A DNA stretch of 64,000 nt from Serilophus lunatus (lineage: Eukaryota; Chordata; Aves; Passeriformes; Eurylaimidae). A program made the translations under genes and the position numbers. Below the pieces are notes generated by a model. It was not told the origin of the DNA. It did not search any database and was given only the letters and a program-made list of their open reading frames with translations. The stretch spans positions 107,049 to 171,048 of the forward strand of contig VXBA01005462.1 of NCBI GenBank assembly GCA_013399895.1, in the 5' to 3' direction. Numbering within the stretch: the first letter of the stretch is position 1; each line of letters begins with the position of its first letter. Positions 1 through 11,791 of this stretch are shown piece after piece.

Positions 1-1822
1 TCAGGACGTAGGTTTAATTAGAGTATCCTTCTCTGAGATGGATGGCCTTACAGGGCTAAGCAAGCTCCATCTGCCTGGGTTTGGGGTTAGAGTTGTCCTC
101 CTAGGATGGTTGCCAGGAGGATAGCAAGCCCATCTTATGTGTGGACACACTTAGTCTGACCCTTCAGTTGAGACCTGTCTGGCATGGGAGACCCTACTGG
201 AGGCATATGCCAACACCAGTATAGCTCACAAATTCATAAGGGCTTGCAAGCTTCTCCCCTGCAAGAAGGCAGTGTCTGAGGAGAAGGGAAAGGATTTACA
301 CTGCAAATAGAAACATTACTGCAAAGTGAGCAGAGTGATTGCTGGAAGTATGCAACATAATATGAGGTTTGTGCTTAGATTCTGACCCAACTTAACTGTG
401 ATTACAGAATTCAGTTATAATGAAGTTAAAAATGCCTGGGTGTTTGATCAAAAGTGGAATTCAAAGGAGGGCAATGAGTTTTTTTCTTATTGGTAGTTGA
501 AAGGGTTTTTTTGTGTCTCTTTTTTGTGGTTTTGGGTTTGTTTGGTTCGTTTGTTTTTTGGTTGTCTTTTTTTTAATATGCCTAAAAATAGCAGGAGTTT
601 AGTTCCACCACCTGATTGATTACTAAACAAAAAATCCTGCTGAAGTGCTATCTCCTCCAGCCCTTACTAGGAAATGATGTAATCAGTTATTCTTCAATTT
701 TCTATAAGCACGACAATGAACTGCCACAAAGTAGGCAAGGAAATATGAGAGATAGAGTTGGCTGTTACTTGTCTGATGCTCAAATACCTGACAGTATTTA
801 CTGTAGTCGCTGGGAGACTTAATTTAAATGGTATTAGGATAAGGCTTTTATTTTGGCAACCGCAGCATAACTCATTTATTTTAGAAAATGCTACACTCCA
901 TTGTTTTTAATTCCAAAAATATGTGTAAATAAATGCCTTTCATTGTCATTGTGCTAATCAACTGGAAAAAAGACCCCCATGCTGCAAAAAAAAAAGGAAA
1001 AAAATCATATTCCATATGATTTTTTCAATAGAATAAGCAATACATATGTCTATTAATAAGAAGTTATTTATGCGCTAATACCAATTGTAGGCATTAAGAT
1101 AGATCTAATATTGACATAATGGCAATTTCCTTCCTTATTTTCTTCTCTTTTGTAGACGGAAACATTAAGTTAGCCAAAAGATAATGTGGTAGCATTTCAG
1201 AAAAAGCAAGTCAGGACAACCTTTGTGGTGATGAAGGTTAAGATTGCTCAGCAACATGTATAATGCAAATTGTCAGTGAATTTATAGTTTTTTCCTATGA
1301 TGATTAATATGGAATGATGTCTTTGAACACAAGATTCTTCATATTTTCCTTTTAAACCTTTTCGTGTATTTAAATTTTAATTTCGTTTCTCTGTCCACAA
1401 AGAGGTTTCAATGCTGGTAAGCCCTATGACACCAAATTGCATTTGAATTTCACAGTTGTGCGTGAGATTTCTAGCTGACTTCATTTTTACACTGGGAAAA
1501 TTGGTCAGAAGAAATAAACATTAAGAGGCTTGGGAAAATCTACAGCATGGTGAATGTTCAAAGCATTTGCAGCAAACTACTGAAGCAAATTTAACAACAA
1601 CTTTAAGGTCCACAAAAATAATGAAGATCTTTGGTCCCTAGTCAGCTGTTCTTTTCCTTTCATACATGTTACACAAAGCACCTCCACAGTTCATTAGCAC
1701 ATGACTCAATCTAATGAATTTATTACCCACTGTAGTTATGTGTTCAGTTCTTTTGCTTTTGTCATGAGATATACAAGATCTTTAAAAATTGTACACACCA
1801 ATATTAAGGAGCAATATACATG

Positions 1823-1838
1823 CATACATATATGTATG
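1823..1838. repeat. 16 bp perfect palindrome in an AT-rich intron stretch
   Basis: CATACATATATGTATG reads the same on both strands. It sits in a T/A-alternating stretch, so a chance origin is likely. Confidence 0.5.
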
Positions 1839-2904
1839 AAGCTTTTAAAGCAGCATACAGATAGGTAGGTTTATTTGGCATAAATGACACTGATTTTTTT
1901 TTTTTTGAAGAAGAAGTCTCTTCTGTTTCTTTAATAACCTTGGTTTAACTTCCATTTGTTGCACTTTTAGGCTGATCTAATGGTAGAGCGTTGGATGAAG
2001 TGCTTTTCTTACCTCTTCTTTCCCATCACATGATTCAGGTTGCAAAATAAGCAGAATGGATAGTGGACTGGCTCCTGTAACTTCTCCACTCGTTTTTAGC
2101 TCTCCAAATAATTTGCACTGCTCTTTGCACTGCTAGAGCTATGAATTCATTGTGTTTTGTGGCAGGTGGAGCTCTTACTTGGTCATATTCCAGGGCTCTG
2201 TAAGGCAAAACAAAATCTCTAGTATTATTCCAGTAAAATTCTGATTGACTGGCTCTACAACATAGTAGTAAAACAGGGTAGATGTCTCCTCCAAGTTGTG
2301 CATTTGCTCACAGCATGGCAATATGGTGACTCAGTGGGATTTGGGACAAGCAGCATAATTTACACTGATGACAACATGCTGCTTCCCTGATAAATGTCAA
2401 GTAGTGTGAATTTGGCAGGCTATACAATGTCCTCCCAGAACAGACTGTTTTCTTAGGAAGGATTGGTTAGGATAAAAACCACTATGGTAAATTTTAATGG
2501 GAAAATATTACTGAATTACCATACAAACAGTTTTGATTTTGAAGCTAAACAGTAAGTGATGCCAGACTTATGGTTGCTTTAAGCTTTCCAAATTTTGCAA
2601 GAATTATTGTTTGAACTAACTGAGATCTCCAAATTTGGGAAACCCATGCTCTTAGATGACACATCACCGACTTTCCTATACGTTAGTTTACTCTTGTCTC
2701 ATTGAAGATTTAGTAGTGCTTTCATGTACGACTCTCATTGTGTTCTTGCAAAATGAACAGCAAAGTATAAAGATGTTTATTGACAGTTCACTTTAAATTT
2801 CAGTATACTAAGATCTCTTTGTCACATGTTTGATTATGCTATAAACAATTAAAATTCTTTAGAATCTTAAAACTGCTTTGATTGCAGTGCCCTTTTCAGG
2901 GCTT

Positions 2905-3085
2905 GGGTTGTTTTGATTTTTTTTTTTGTTTCATTTGAAATTTTTTGTATTTGTGTGTGGGTTTTTTTTTTTGAGGGGTTTGTTTGGTTTTGTTTTGTTT
3001 TGTTTGGTGGTATTTTGTTGCATAATTTCTTGTGTGCATTTTTTCTTTATTTTGCTTTTGATTGGTTGATTTTGTGTTTGGTTTT
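2905..3085. repeat. T/G-rich low-complexity tract
   Basis: About 180 bases made almost only of T and G, with runs of T and repeated GTTTT/GGTTT units. It gives an open frame of 70 codons rich in Phe, Val and Cys that is purely compositional. A smaller tract of the same kind lies at about 480-575. Confidence 0.7.
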
Positions 3086-5933
3086 TATTTTTTTACTTAG
3101 GAGAATGAAGCGTGCAAAGTTGTGATTAGGCACCTGAAAGGCTCAATTGTTAAATTTTCCTGGGTAGGCATGTACAGAACTGACTTGCTGCTTCTTAAGG
3201 AAAAATACTTATCCTGTTTTGTGTCAGTGGCCAGCATGCTTAATTAGATACAGCGTCACACAAATCCCACATAGGAGTGTGAGCAGACTTGAGTCCTGAC
3301 TTTTTGATTGTGGAGAATGGTATTAGTAACCAGACTGCTAGGTGGTCCTTGGCCTGTTAAGTTCCTGTTGAAGGTGCTCTTGTTGTGTTAAATAATTTAT
3401 ATAGGGCCAAGGAAAAGGGGAGGAGTTGATTCTGGAACCAGCTTGTCTGTGCATGCACTGCAATAGGAGAGCAAGACTGAAGAGTAGAGAATGCAGCATC
3501 TCTTACAAGGAAGGATGATCACTTGTCCTAGAATGCCCAGTGAACTGAGGGCCTATGAAGGGGATTTTCCATGCCGAGTACTACTGATTCTCTGTTAGCT
3601 CAGGCAATAGGAGCTGCTTATTTTAGATTCGTGTCTCAACAGGATCTATCCATGTTAAAAACTATGGAGAAATTTAAAATCGCAGATGCTGATTTAAAAC
3701 TGTTATGTGGAGCACTAAAAGGCTACAAGAAGATGCTCTTGAGTTGCATGAGAGCTGACTGTACAGTGCTGTACCAATGTTTTTCACAGCTTGCAGTGTT
3801 CTCACTGCTTTTCTTAAATACAGTCCTAAAGATAAAGTTTCCTGATGCTCTGTTAATCACTTTTATCATTGCGGCAGTCTTTACAGGACTTGGTATGTGA
3901 CTTTTAAATATTGTTCTTGTTTGTTTTACAGGTTCTAGGTTGGCCTTATCATAGGAAATATGCAGTGTGGTTGTTACCAGCTCTTTGTTCTGCAGCCAGA
4001 TGACTAAGTTGGTCAGTTCAGTATTGCATATTGCTGTGCTGATGATCCTCTTCCCTTGAGCCTCAGCTCAGCTGCTGCACACTACTTCAGTTCATGCTAA
4101 ATTTGCAGTCTTGACTTCACTGAAGTGCAAAATTGCCTTGCTTGTCAAAAACTGGTAATACATACAAAACAATCCAGTACTTATTTTTTTTGCTGAAGTT
4201 GAGGCTTATGTAGGCTTAGAAAAAGTTTCAGAATTTCCACATTATGTGAGGAGCTGTTAATGGTGTGCAAATCATGTTAAATATTGAAGAGTTTGGATTG
4301 ACTCATATTTGTGCATCATTTTCATGCTGTAGTAAACAGCAGTATCCATCAAAGTTGAGGTTAAATGGAAAAGCAAATGATGTATGAATTAATTTTTGGC
4401 AGTAGATTAGTTATAGGGTTTTCTTTTCTTGTTTTATTCTGTACATTCTGTCAGAGAAGCTGACGATCAAACTCGCTCCACAAATCTGCCACAGTATTTA
4501 GCAATAAATTGTATAGATTTATCCTTGAAGTATGCTAACAGCTTCATTCATTGTATCATTCATGGACAATTGCATGTGAGTCCACTGGTCAGGGGAAGGA
4601 TACAGCATTAATTATCACATTTTACACATGCTTGTAAGGGGGGTTGGTTTAGATGTCCTACCTTCATGTCCCTTTGTTCTAGTACTAGCAAAAGGGCATC
4701 TTACGTCAGGACTTCTTACATATTACTCAATGTATCTTTCCCTACCTCGGTTCTTTTAAAGAAAAAACCCATGAGAAATAGCGTGTGATGCTTAAAATTA
4801 AAGCAAGATTTCTATGCTTTTAAATACAGTAGATACTTAAAAAGCTTTTTGCTTATTTCATGCTGTGTGACAGAATTTATCTGCCTGAATTTGAATCTTC
4901 TGCCCTATTCTACAGTCTTCCCTCCACAGTACAGTAAGCTTATGCATAGGATGAGAGTTTTCTGAATGTCTTGTACTGAGCATTTTTGTTTGTTTGTTGA
5001 TTTTGTTTTCTAGTTGTATGTTCTAATGAAACACTCATTTGGATAGAAAGGAAGAGTGATGATCTTCTGAAAAAGACTAGTTTACATTTTGCTATGTTTG
5101 GTCAATTCCTTGACTTTGTTAACTACACTCATCTGTCTACTTCCAGTATGATCAAACTTTTGGTGATAAATGTTTGAGCTCTGATCAAGGCTGGAATTTA
5201 GCTTTCACTGTTGCCAGTCTTGGCTGTTAAAAATTATACAGGCATTAGCCTATCCCAGCCAATAACAGAGCTTTAGCCAATGAAGATGTCTTACAATTAT
5301 AAAAATATATGTATTCTTGGATTAGTATCAGAGCTCTTGAGTACTTTGTTTATGCATGGACAGGAATTGTACACTCAGATCACCCAGAATTTTGAAACTC
5401 ATCCATAGTGTTTCTACCAGTAACAGTTCAGAGGCTGAACTCTCATGACAAGATCAATAGCAAGAAGGGTTTCTCTTGAAGGAGGTTAGAGCAGAGCAAA
5501 GTACTTACAACTTTGTGTGGAGTTGATTAGACCAAGTCAAACTGATAGTCTATTTCAAAGGAAGGGTGAGATGTCATTTACATGATCAGAATTTGCTGTA
5601 TCTTTATCAAATGCATTATGCTTTTTCAGGCCCTCATTTTGCATTCCTAAGCAACACCATTTTAAATGTCTCCCACAAGTCTTACTGAAATGCCTCCAGA
5701 AAATGAAATCCTTTCTCAGTCTAGAGTGAGAATATAAAAAATGTGGACTCAGTATTTCCTGTGGAGCCCCATCTGGACTAGCACAGCAGTTCTCTGTTGG
5801 CTCAGGATAATTGAGTGGTTTCCTGACTTGCCCTCATAAAGGAATCTTTACTTGGATAATCTCTTCCTTTTTTGGCTTGCGTTTTCATTTGGTTTTTATT
5901 TGATTTTCATGTTATATTTCTTGTTTCCGTATC

Positions 5934-6905
5934 TGTGATGGATTGACCCTGGCTGGATGTCAGATGCCCACCAAAGCCATCTCAGCTGAACAGAGAAGAG
6001 AAAATGTAATAAAAAGCTCATGGGTCAAGATAAGGACAGGGAGGGGTCGCTCACCAGTTGCCATCATGGTCAAAACAGACTCGATATGGAGAAAGCTAGT
6101 TTAATTTTTTACTAGTCAAAGCAGTATAGGGCAATGAGAAAACTAAATTTTGAAACTTCTTTCCTGCACCCCTCCCTTCTTACTGTGCTTAGCTTTACTC
6201 CTGGATTCTCTCTCTTCCTCCATAGTGACTCGGGATGGGGAATGGTGGTTACAGTCAGTTCATCACACACTGTCTCTGCCTTTTCTTCCTTCTCAGGGTG
6301 AGGACTCCTCATGCACTTCGCCTGCTCCAGTGTGAGGTCCCTTCTGGGAGACACAGCTCTCCATAAACTTATTCAATGTGAATCCTTCCCAGGGTCGCAG
6401 TTCTTCATGAACTGCTCCAGTGTGGGTCCCTTCCATGGGGTGCAGTCCTTCAAGAACAGACTTCTCCATGCTCTGGCATGGGGTCCTCCATAGGCTGCAG
6501 GTGGATCTCTGCTCAATCGTGGACCTCCATGGACTGCACAGGGGCAAATTGCCTCATCATGGTCTTCACCACAGGCTGTGTAGGGGAATTTCTGCTCTGG
6601 CACCTGGAGCACCTCCTCTCCCTCCTTCTGTACTGACCTTAGGGTCTGCAGAATTTTCTCTTACATATTCTTACTCCTCTCATGAGCTTTAATTGGTCAG
6701 ATTTTTTTTCCGCCCGTCTTGAATTTGTTATCTTAGGGGCGTTATCACCATTGTTCAGCTTCTGCCTTTGGGAGGTCCATTCTGGAGCCGTCTGACATTG
6801 CCTCTGTCAGACACACAGGAAGCTTCTGACCGCTTCTTGCGCAGCCACCCTTGTAGTCCCCTCCCTTACCCATACTTTGCTGTGCAAACCAAATCAGTGC
6901 TTCCA
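5934..6905 (-). mobile_element. Solo LTR of a bird ERVL-like endogenous retrovirus
   Basis: A ~970 bp block that I recognise as a bird ERV-type LTR. On the + strand it opens TGTGATGGATTGACC, continues through CAGATGCCCACCAAAGCC, a T-rich stretch and CTCCAG-containing tandem units, and ends near GTGCAAACCAAATCA. Order of parts and comparison with bird LTRs place its sense strand on the minus strand, antisense to GABRA4. Three degenerate ~43-48 bp units (about 6322-6458) share the pattern CTCCAGTGTGxGTCC...GCAGTCCTTCA. No internal retroviral gene is present, so this is a solo LTR left by recombination or a lone remnant. No convincing target-site duplication was found, and the outer edges, especially the right one, are uncertain by about 10 bases. 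Small open frames within it are not genes. Confidence 0.8.
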
Positions 6906-7149
6906 AACTAAAAGCTGCTGATGGGCAGTAGATTTGTGTTTCTTGCTGTTTTAAAAAAAACTTAAGTGAAATAATTTTGGGAGGTAGCAAGGGCTTTGCA
7001 TACATTTATTATTTTGTTAGTGAGATTGTCATTATCACAATATCCTTTTACTGGACGTGTGTATGATACCTGAAATGTCTATGGAATGTTTTGTTAATAC
7101 AAACAGAGGCTCGTATTTTACTGTGTTTTGCAACAGAATTTGGCTCATT

Positions 7150-7235
7150 AAGGCATTCTATGGAGTCAGGCTTGTTCAATATTTTAGTTAGTGACCCGAG
7201 CACTAATCTTCAGATGATGTAAAGTTGTGAAATAG
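7150..7235 (+). repeat. Possible old CR1 LINE scrap
   Basis: The stretch AGGCTTGTTCAATATTTTAG...GTGACC...CAGATGATGTAAAGTTG loosely follows the CR1 reverse transcriptase segment around the FADD box (phase matching CTGTTCAATATT...GATGACxxxAAGTTG). It is too decayed to be sure. Confidence 0.3.
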
Positions 7236-10212
7236 CATCAGTACAGAGGACAAATTAATTAATATAGGGAGAAATGAATTGTCTTTCTAACACTGAATAG
7301 TGAAATATGTAGGGGTCATATGTATACAACCAATGAGAAGAATTTTTTGCTAAAAACTTCTCAACTGGACAGCTCAACAAGGAGTGATACCTGACATTGT
7401 GGAAGGACAACCAGTTTTCCTTGATATGTTGTCTGTAGAGCACATTAGAAATACCGTTTCTAATTTCTGTGCTCTGAGTGCTTAGAAGGTAGTTTACAGA
7501 GAATTAACAAAAAATATACTCATATTTTTGGTGTTTGTTATGGGGTGTTGTGTTGTTATCTTACAGTGTTAGCTATTTGGGCTTTATGGGTTATGTGTGT
7601 GCACATTGTGGGAAAACTGGGTTTGTCTCTAAACTTAAGGTTTCTGAAGTACTGAAAGTCTTCTCTGTCACTAATGAGAGTGAATGCCCAGTAGGCTAAT
7701 AGATAATTTTATTCTGGAATAGAAACTGTAATGGCAAATGAATAGTGAATCAAATAGCAGCAGGTATGATTTGTTCACTTAGGTGACAGTTGAAGTGGGC
7801 AGGGAAGATAAGGTATTATGTAAATGTATTGATGGAAACAAGTTTCCGCAAAAGAAATGAAGAGGACTAGGATGTGGGGAGCCTGACTGTTACTAGTTTT
7901 ACCTGTGTCTAATGTAGAGAGCAGGAAGTTAGACATGTCTCAGTTCCAGTTTAAATCTACTTTGCAACCCCTGTCCCAGTTCATTGACTTTTGCTCCCCG
8001 GGTGCTGCTTGAGAGCTTTAAGGTGGGTGAATGATACTTGAGCAAAGCCAGGTTATCCAAGAATCTGCATGTAGAAGATAAAACTCACCTCCTCTCATTG
8101 ACTCTACTGCCAGCTTTTCCATAGCATAAAACTGTTGTTTCAGGCAGTGAACACTGGTGACTTGTGTCTGCTAGCTTTGCAGTGACATGCAGTACTCCAT
8201 CAAGTATTACCAAGTCTATAGTAAGTGCACTTCTGTCCTGTTTGTATTTTAGCATTTCAATTTAGCAGTCTTGAAAGCTTCTTTACTATCCCTTTACTTT
8301 ACTTCTTTACTATCCCCTGACAGCCTTAGTATGAAAGTATCCAAATTGCACACCTGTGTATACTTCTGCTCTTCCCAAAGAGTGACACAGACATCTCTAT
8401 CAAAGAGTAAAACTAGTGTTTCTTTGAGGAAATACCAGTTTCTCCTAGTGTTTATTCCACTCCTTTGCTTCTTTGAATTGCAGATGCGGAAGAGTAAATA
8501 AAAGGGGTTGACACACTTCTATGCAGAAAGAAAAACTGAAACTTAAGAGGGATTCTTTGATATATCAACCATGAGCTGGCAAATATGTCATCCATGAACT
8601 GGAAAATACAGCAGCCATGAACAGGCAGAAAGCTGTGACAGTTTCAGATAAATTCAGGACAACAGTATTGCCAGTAGCAGATTTCTACTGCAATTAACAG
8701 GATCAGGGATCAGCATTCTGGTCATGATATGAACACTGGATATGGCAAATGAATTTTTTTTTTTAATTATTTTTTTCAGATTTCTTCTCAGCTTCAATAT
8801 CTCTTGTTTCCTTGAGCAGAACAGAAAAGCACAACTGATGTAGCAGATAGACATAGTTGTCTCTCGTCTGACTCCTCAAGGTACTGCTAGTACCTTGAAT
8901 AATACCTGACTTGTTCTCTGTAACTGCTCTGTCACTTGGCTGGAGAGAATTGCTGTTGGATGAAGAAGGGAAGAGAGATCACTGCCTGCTTTCTCTCCCT
9001 TTGATTTGTGCTGTGAGCTTTGACAGGATTCTCTGTAAAGGTTTAAGGGATGGGGAGCCAAAGGCATAGTAGGTATGATGCAGGGCAATGCTTGGGAATG
9101 GTATAATCAGACACGTGCAAATCACAGGATTTTTTTATATACAGCAAATGATTGTTTGCTCCTGTCTGTATTTATACCTATATTAATGCTGTTGAGTATG
9201 TGTACCCTATCTGCCCTTAAGTCTTTGTCTTTTGGAATGCAGTTATCTATCAATAAAAAAATTCACATATTGTATCTAAAATATAATATGCTTTATATTA
9301 TATTTTAGGTTCAGGACTGAAGGTTCAAATTTCTATTATTCAGGTACTGTTCCAGAAGGAAGTTCAGGAGATGTTAGTCTGCTGCTTAAATGCAGAGAAG
9401 AAAGGCAGAGGCTGAGTCTCACTTGCAAAAGTCAGTAAAATCTTAAACTAGTGGATTTCCCATCTGTACTTCCTTATCTGTGCTTCAGTTTCTCATCCAG
9501 TCTAATAAATACTATTTCGTTAAAGTATATCTTTCAGAAAGAATCCAGACTTGCCTGAAGACATCAGGTGATGGAGAATTCACCACTTCTCTTAATTAAT
9601 AGAGAGAAGCAGCTGATGAGAGACTAATTTGTGCTCTGGTTCTGTTGTGCCTGGGGAATTTATTGCCTGTGGTTGACATGAAAAAGCGCAGTATATTTCT
9701 GAAAGAGCAGGAATGTGGGATCTTGATTTGGTAAATTCTTGCATTTTAATAGCCTCTAGTCTAGAAGACAGACCAAAATTCCTAGTATGTGGTAGTTATT
9801 TTCCTGGAGATATAAAACAGTAAACCATTGTGGCTGATAATATAGAATGTTTTTATATCATCAGAGAAATAGGTAGACATGAAGAGAATCTTGTATTGAG
9901 CGTGAGCCTGTAAAAAGCTATGACTAGCTCAAGAATACTTGGCATCATGGTGTTAAGGTTGTATAGGTACAACATCACATGGAGAGTGATGCGTTAGGTG
10001 TCTTCACTGGTATTCCAGCCACAGGTAAGAACTCTTGTTTATCGTTTATATGCTATTAAATCTATTTTCATGACACTATACCTTTGTGCTTCAGGATCAA
10101 GCTACTGGTTATATATGTGAGTATTACTCTGGTAGGGCTTGATTATAGTTTCCATTGCTTTTGTTTGAGTGTTTATTTTAAGAATGACTAGTATTATTTT
10201 GTAACTTTGCAG

Positions 10213-10746
10213 AGTACAGACGCCAATTCAAATGTGAGGAAAAGAACGAATGCCACAGTACAGTCTGAAGCTGATGGTGGGAACCGAATTGACACAAGGC
10301 ACAGCTCCATTCAGCCTCCCTCTGTAGCTCTGGGGTCTTCTGACATTATACCCCACTCCCTTTCTGCATCAAGTCCCAACCCTTTCACACGCATCAATGC
10401 GTCAGAGACATTATCTTCTGCAAGAGCTACCCCTCCAGCTCCTCCTTCTACCCCAATTTTAACTGGATTTGTATCTCAGCATGCCACAGCTGGATCCTCT
10501 TCCATTCAGCACTTGCTTGGATCTAGACTGGAGCAGATTCAGACCACCACACCTAATACATTAGGAGCATCTGCAAAGCCATCTGCTGTCACACCACCTG
10601 CTCCCCCTGCCTCCCACTCTGGCACGAGTAAGATAGACAAATATGCACGCATTTTATTTCCTGTTACCTTTGGAGCATTTAACATGGTCTACTGGGTGGT
10701 GTATCTATCCAAGGACACCATGGAAAAATCGGAAAGTCTAATGTAG
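10213..10746 (+). CDS. GABRA4: GABA-A receptor alpha-4 subunit, terminal coding exon (partial gene)
   Basis: This exon encodes the C-terminal 177 residues of a pentameric GABA-gated chloride channel subunit of neuronal plasma membranes; alpha-4 receptors are typically extrasynaptic and, with delta, mediate tonic inhibition (family knowledge). The first ~140 residues are a Ser/Pro/Thr-rich stretch of the M3-M4 cytoplasmic loop, including the motif VRKRTNA. Then come KIDKYARILFPVTFGAF, which leads into helix M4 (about ILFPVTFGAFNMVYWVVYLS), and a short tail ending ESLM. That tail separates alpha-4 from alpha-1, -2, -3 and -5, whose ends differ. The acceptor TTTGCAG gives a phase-0 start at AGT (10213); a shift of two bases to the next AG is possible. 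The stop is TAG at 10744-10746. The frame is intact. The ligand-binding domain and M1-M3 lie on exons to the left of the window. Confidence 0.95.
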   Translation, partial: STDANSNVRKRTNATVQSEADGGNRIDTRHSSIQPPSVALGSSDIIPHSLSASSPNPFTRINASETLSSARATPPAPPSTPILTGFVSQHATAGSSSIQHLLGSRLEQIQTTTPNTLGASAKPSAVTPPAPPASHSGTSKIDKYARILFPVTFGAFNMVYWVVYLSKDTMEKSESLM

Positions 10747-11791
10747 TTTTGCTGCTATGTAGTAGTTTCTAAATTATACTCACATTTGATGCAGAGTTTC
10801 TTCTTTTGAAACTATTTAAAAAGTTCGGTAATTCTTATTTATAAAAGCTGTGTGCTACTTTCCCGTTGTAAAAGCTGGAGTTATTTGGGATAATTAGTTA
10901 ACTCTTACAAGAGTAATGGGTAACAGTAATGAGTCTTCCTCCCTTCAGCTAGCAATGAACCATCACTCACTTCAGACAAACTACTGGCTGCACAGAACTT
11001 GTCTTTGAGAGGAATATGCACCCAAAAAAATCAGGCAGAGGTGCACAGCAGTGGAATGCATCTGATTGCTAGGGATAGGTATGTTGGCTATTAAAAATCC
11101 CTGAAGGATCCAGCACTGCTGCCTGGACAAAACATTGCATTCTCTGAGTGCAAGGTCCACGTCATGAATATAGTGCTTGATAGAAAAGGACTTTCCCTGC
11201 TAGATCAGAATTGGCAGAATGGGGGGGAAGAAAATGAGAAGTGGGAAAAGAAAAGAGAGTCCAGCCTGGGAGAGTGCAACTCCAGGAAAGTTATGCAAAG
11301 GAGTTGTAGAGCTCCATATATTTTTACTAAGTATCATTTTGCATCATAAGTCACTCCAAAATAAGAATGAGTGAACCTTGTAAAATCTGCAATCTGATGT
11401 AATTCTTAAAATTGGATTTTCTTGTTTGGTAAGGTGATCTTAAGTGTGTGATTCTTCTTTGACCTTGCTGAGCAGCTTGAGTGGATTTATTCCTAAATTA
11501 CATCCGTTGTAGTAGATGAGGACCAAATCCACCATGTTCAACTTTTTATATGATTTTTTTTTTCCTTTAGATGTTTCAGGGTTTGTTTTTTTCTCTTCCT
11601 CCCCCTTCCCCCCACATTATGCAGTTGCTCTCTTGATTTCCTTTCAACACACATTCCATCCCCACTTCATGTAATGTTTGTGTCAAGTTTTCAGCAAGAA
11701 AAAGTAATTTCCCATGCTTTGAGTGTGTCACTGAGTGAATGAAAGACACCCTTTTTGTGAAGGACTGCTGTGACATAAATAAGAAAATAAA
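10747..11791 (+). other. GABRA4: GABRA4 3' untranslated region (minimum candidate extent)
   Basis: This is noncoding sequence directly after the GABRA4 stop codon. The extent given runs to the first canonical AATAAA (11786-11791). A weaker ATTAAA lies at 11090-11095. Mammalian GABRA4 transcripts have long 3'UTRs, so the true end could lie much further downstream. Nothing else is recognisable; the 11164-11349 open frame has no family resemblance. The end is an inference, not something the sequence proves. Confidence 0.45.
11786..11791 (+). terminator. Candidate GABRA4 poly(A) signal AATAAA
   Basis: Canonical hexamer AATAAA about 1.04 kb after the GABRA4 stop, followed within 30 bases by GT/G-rich sequence (GTTTCTAGGTGGAG) that could be a downstream element. 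Such hexamers are common in AT-rich DNA, so use of this site is unproven. Confidence 0.35.

Larger units (their letters stand above)
1..10212 (+). other. GABRA4: 3' part of the last GABRA4 intron
   Basis: This stretch precedes the terminal GABRA4 exon and ends in a good splice acceptor: a T-rich tract, then TTTGCAG at 10206-10212. No upstream GABRA4 exon was recognised; in particular, nothing resembling the exon for membrane helices M1-M3 was found by reading. The intron therefore continues beyond the left edge. It contains a solo LTR (about 5934-6905), T/G-rich low-complexity tracts and a possible old CR1 scrap near 7150. Open frames here, such as 3571-3900 (109 codons), resemble no family I know. 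Intron status is inferred from the downstream exon. Confidence 0.75.

Noticed and set aside
3571..3900. 109-codon + strand frame inside the GABRA4 intron, with a donor-like GTATGT at its end
   Set aside because: The peptide matches no family I know, has no convincing acceptor and sits in an intron of an unrelated gene; frames of this size occur by chance in this window.
6112..6692. Cluster of overlapping frames on both strands
   Set aside because: They lie wholly inside the solo LTR and reflect its GC-richer composition and tandem units.
9541..9600. Possible ancient amniote LINE 3' fragment (GTGATGGAGAATTCACCACTTCTCTT)
   Set aside because: Resembles a phrase found in old CR1/L3-type repeats, but only about 30 bases match and the flanks do not continue the similarity.
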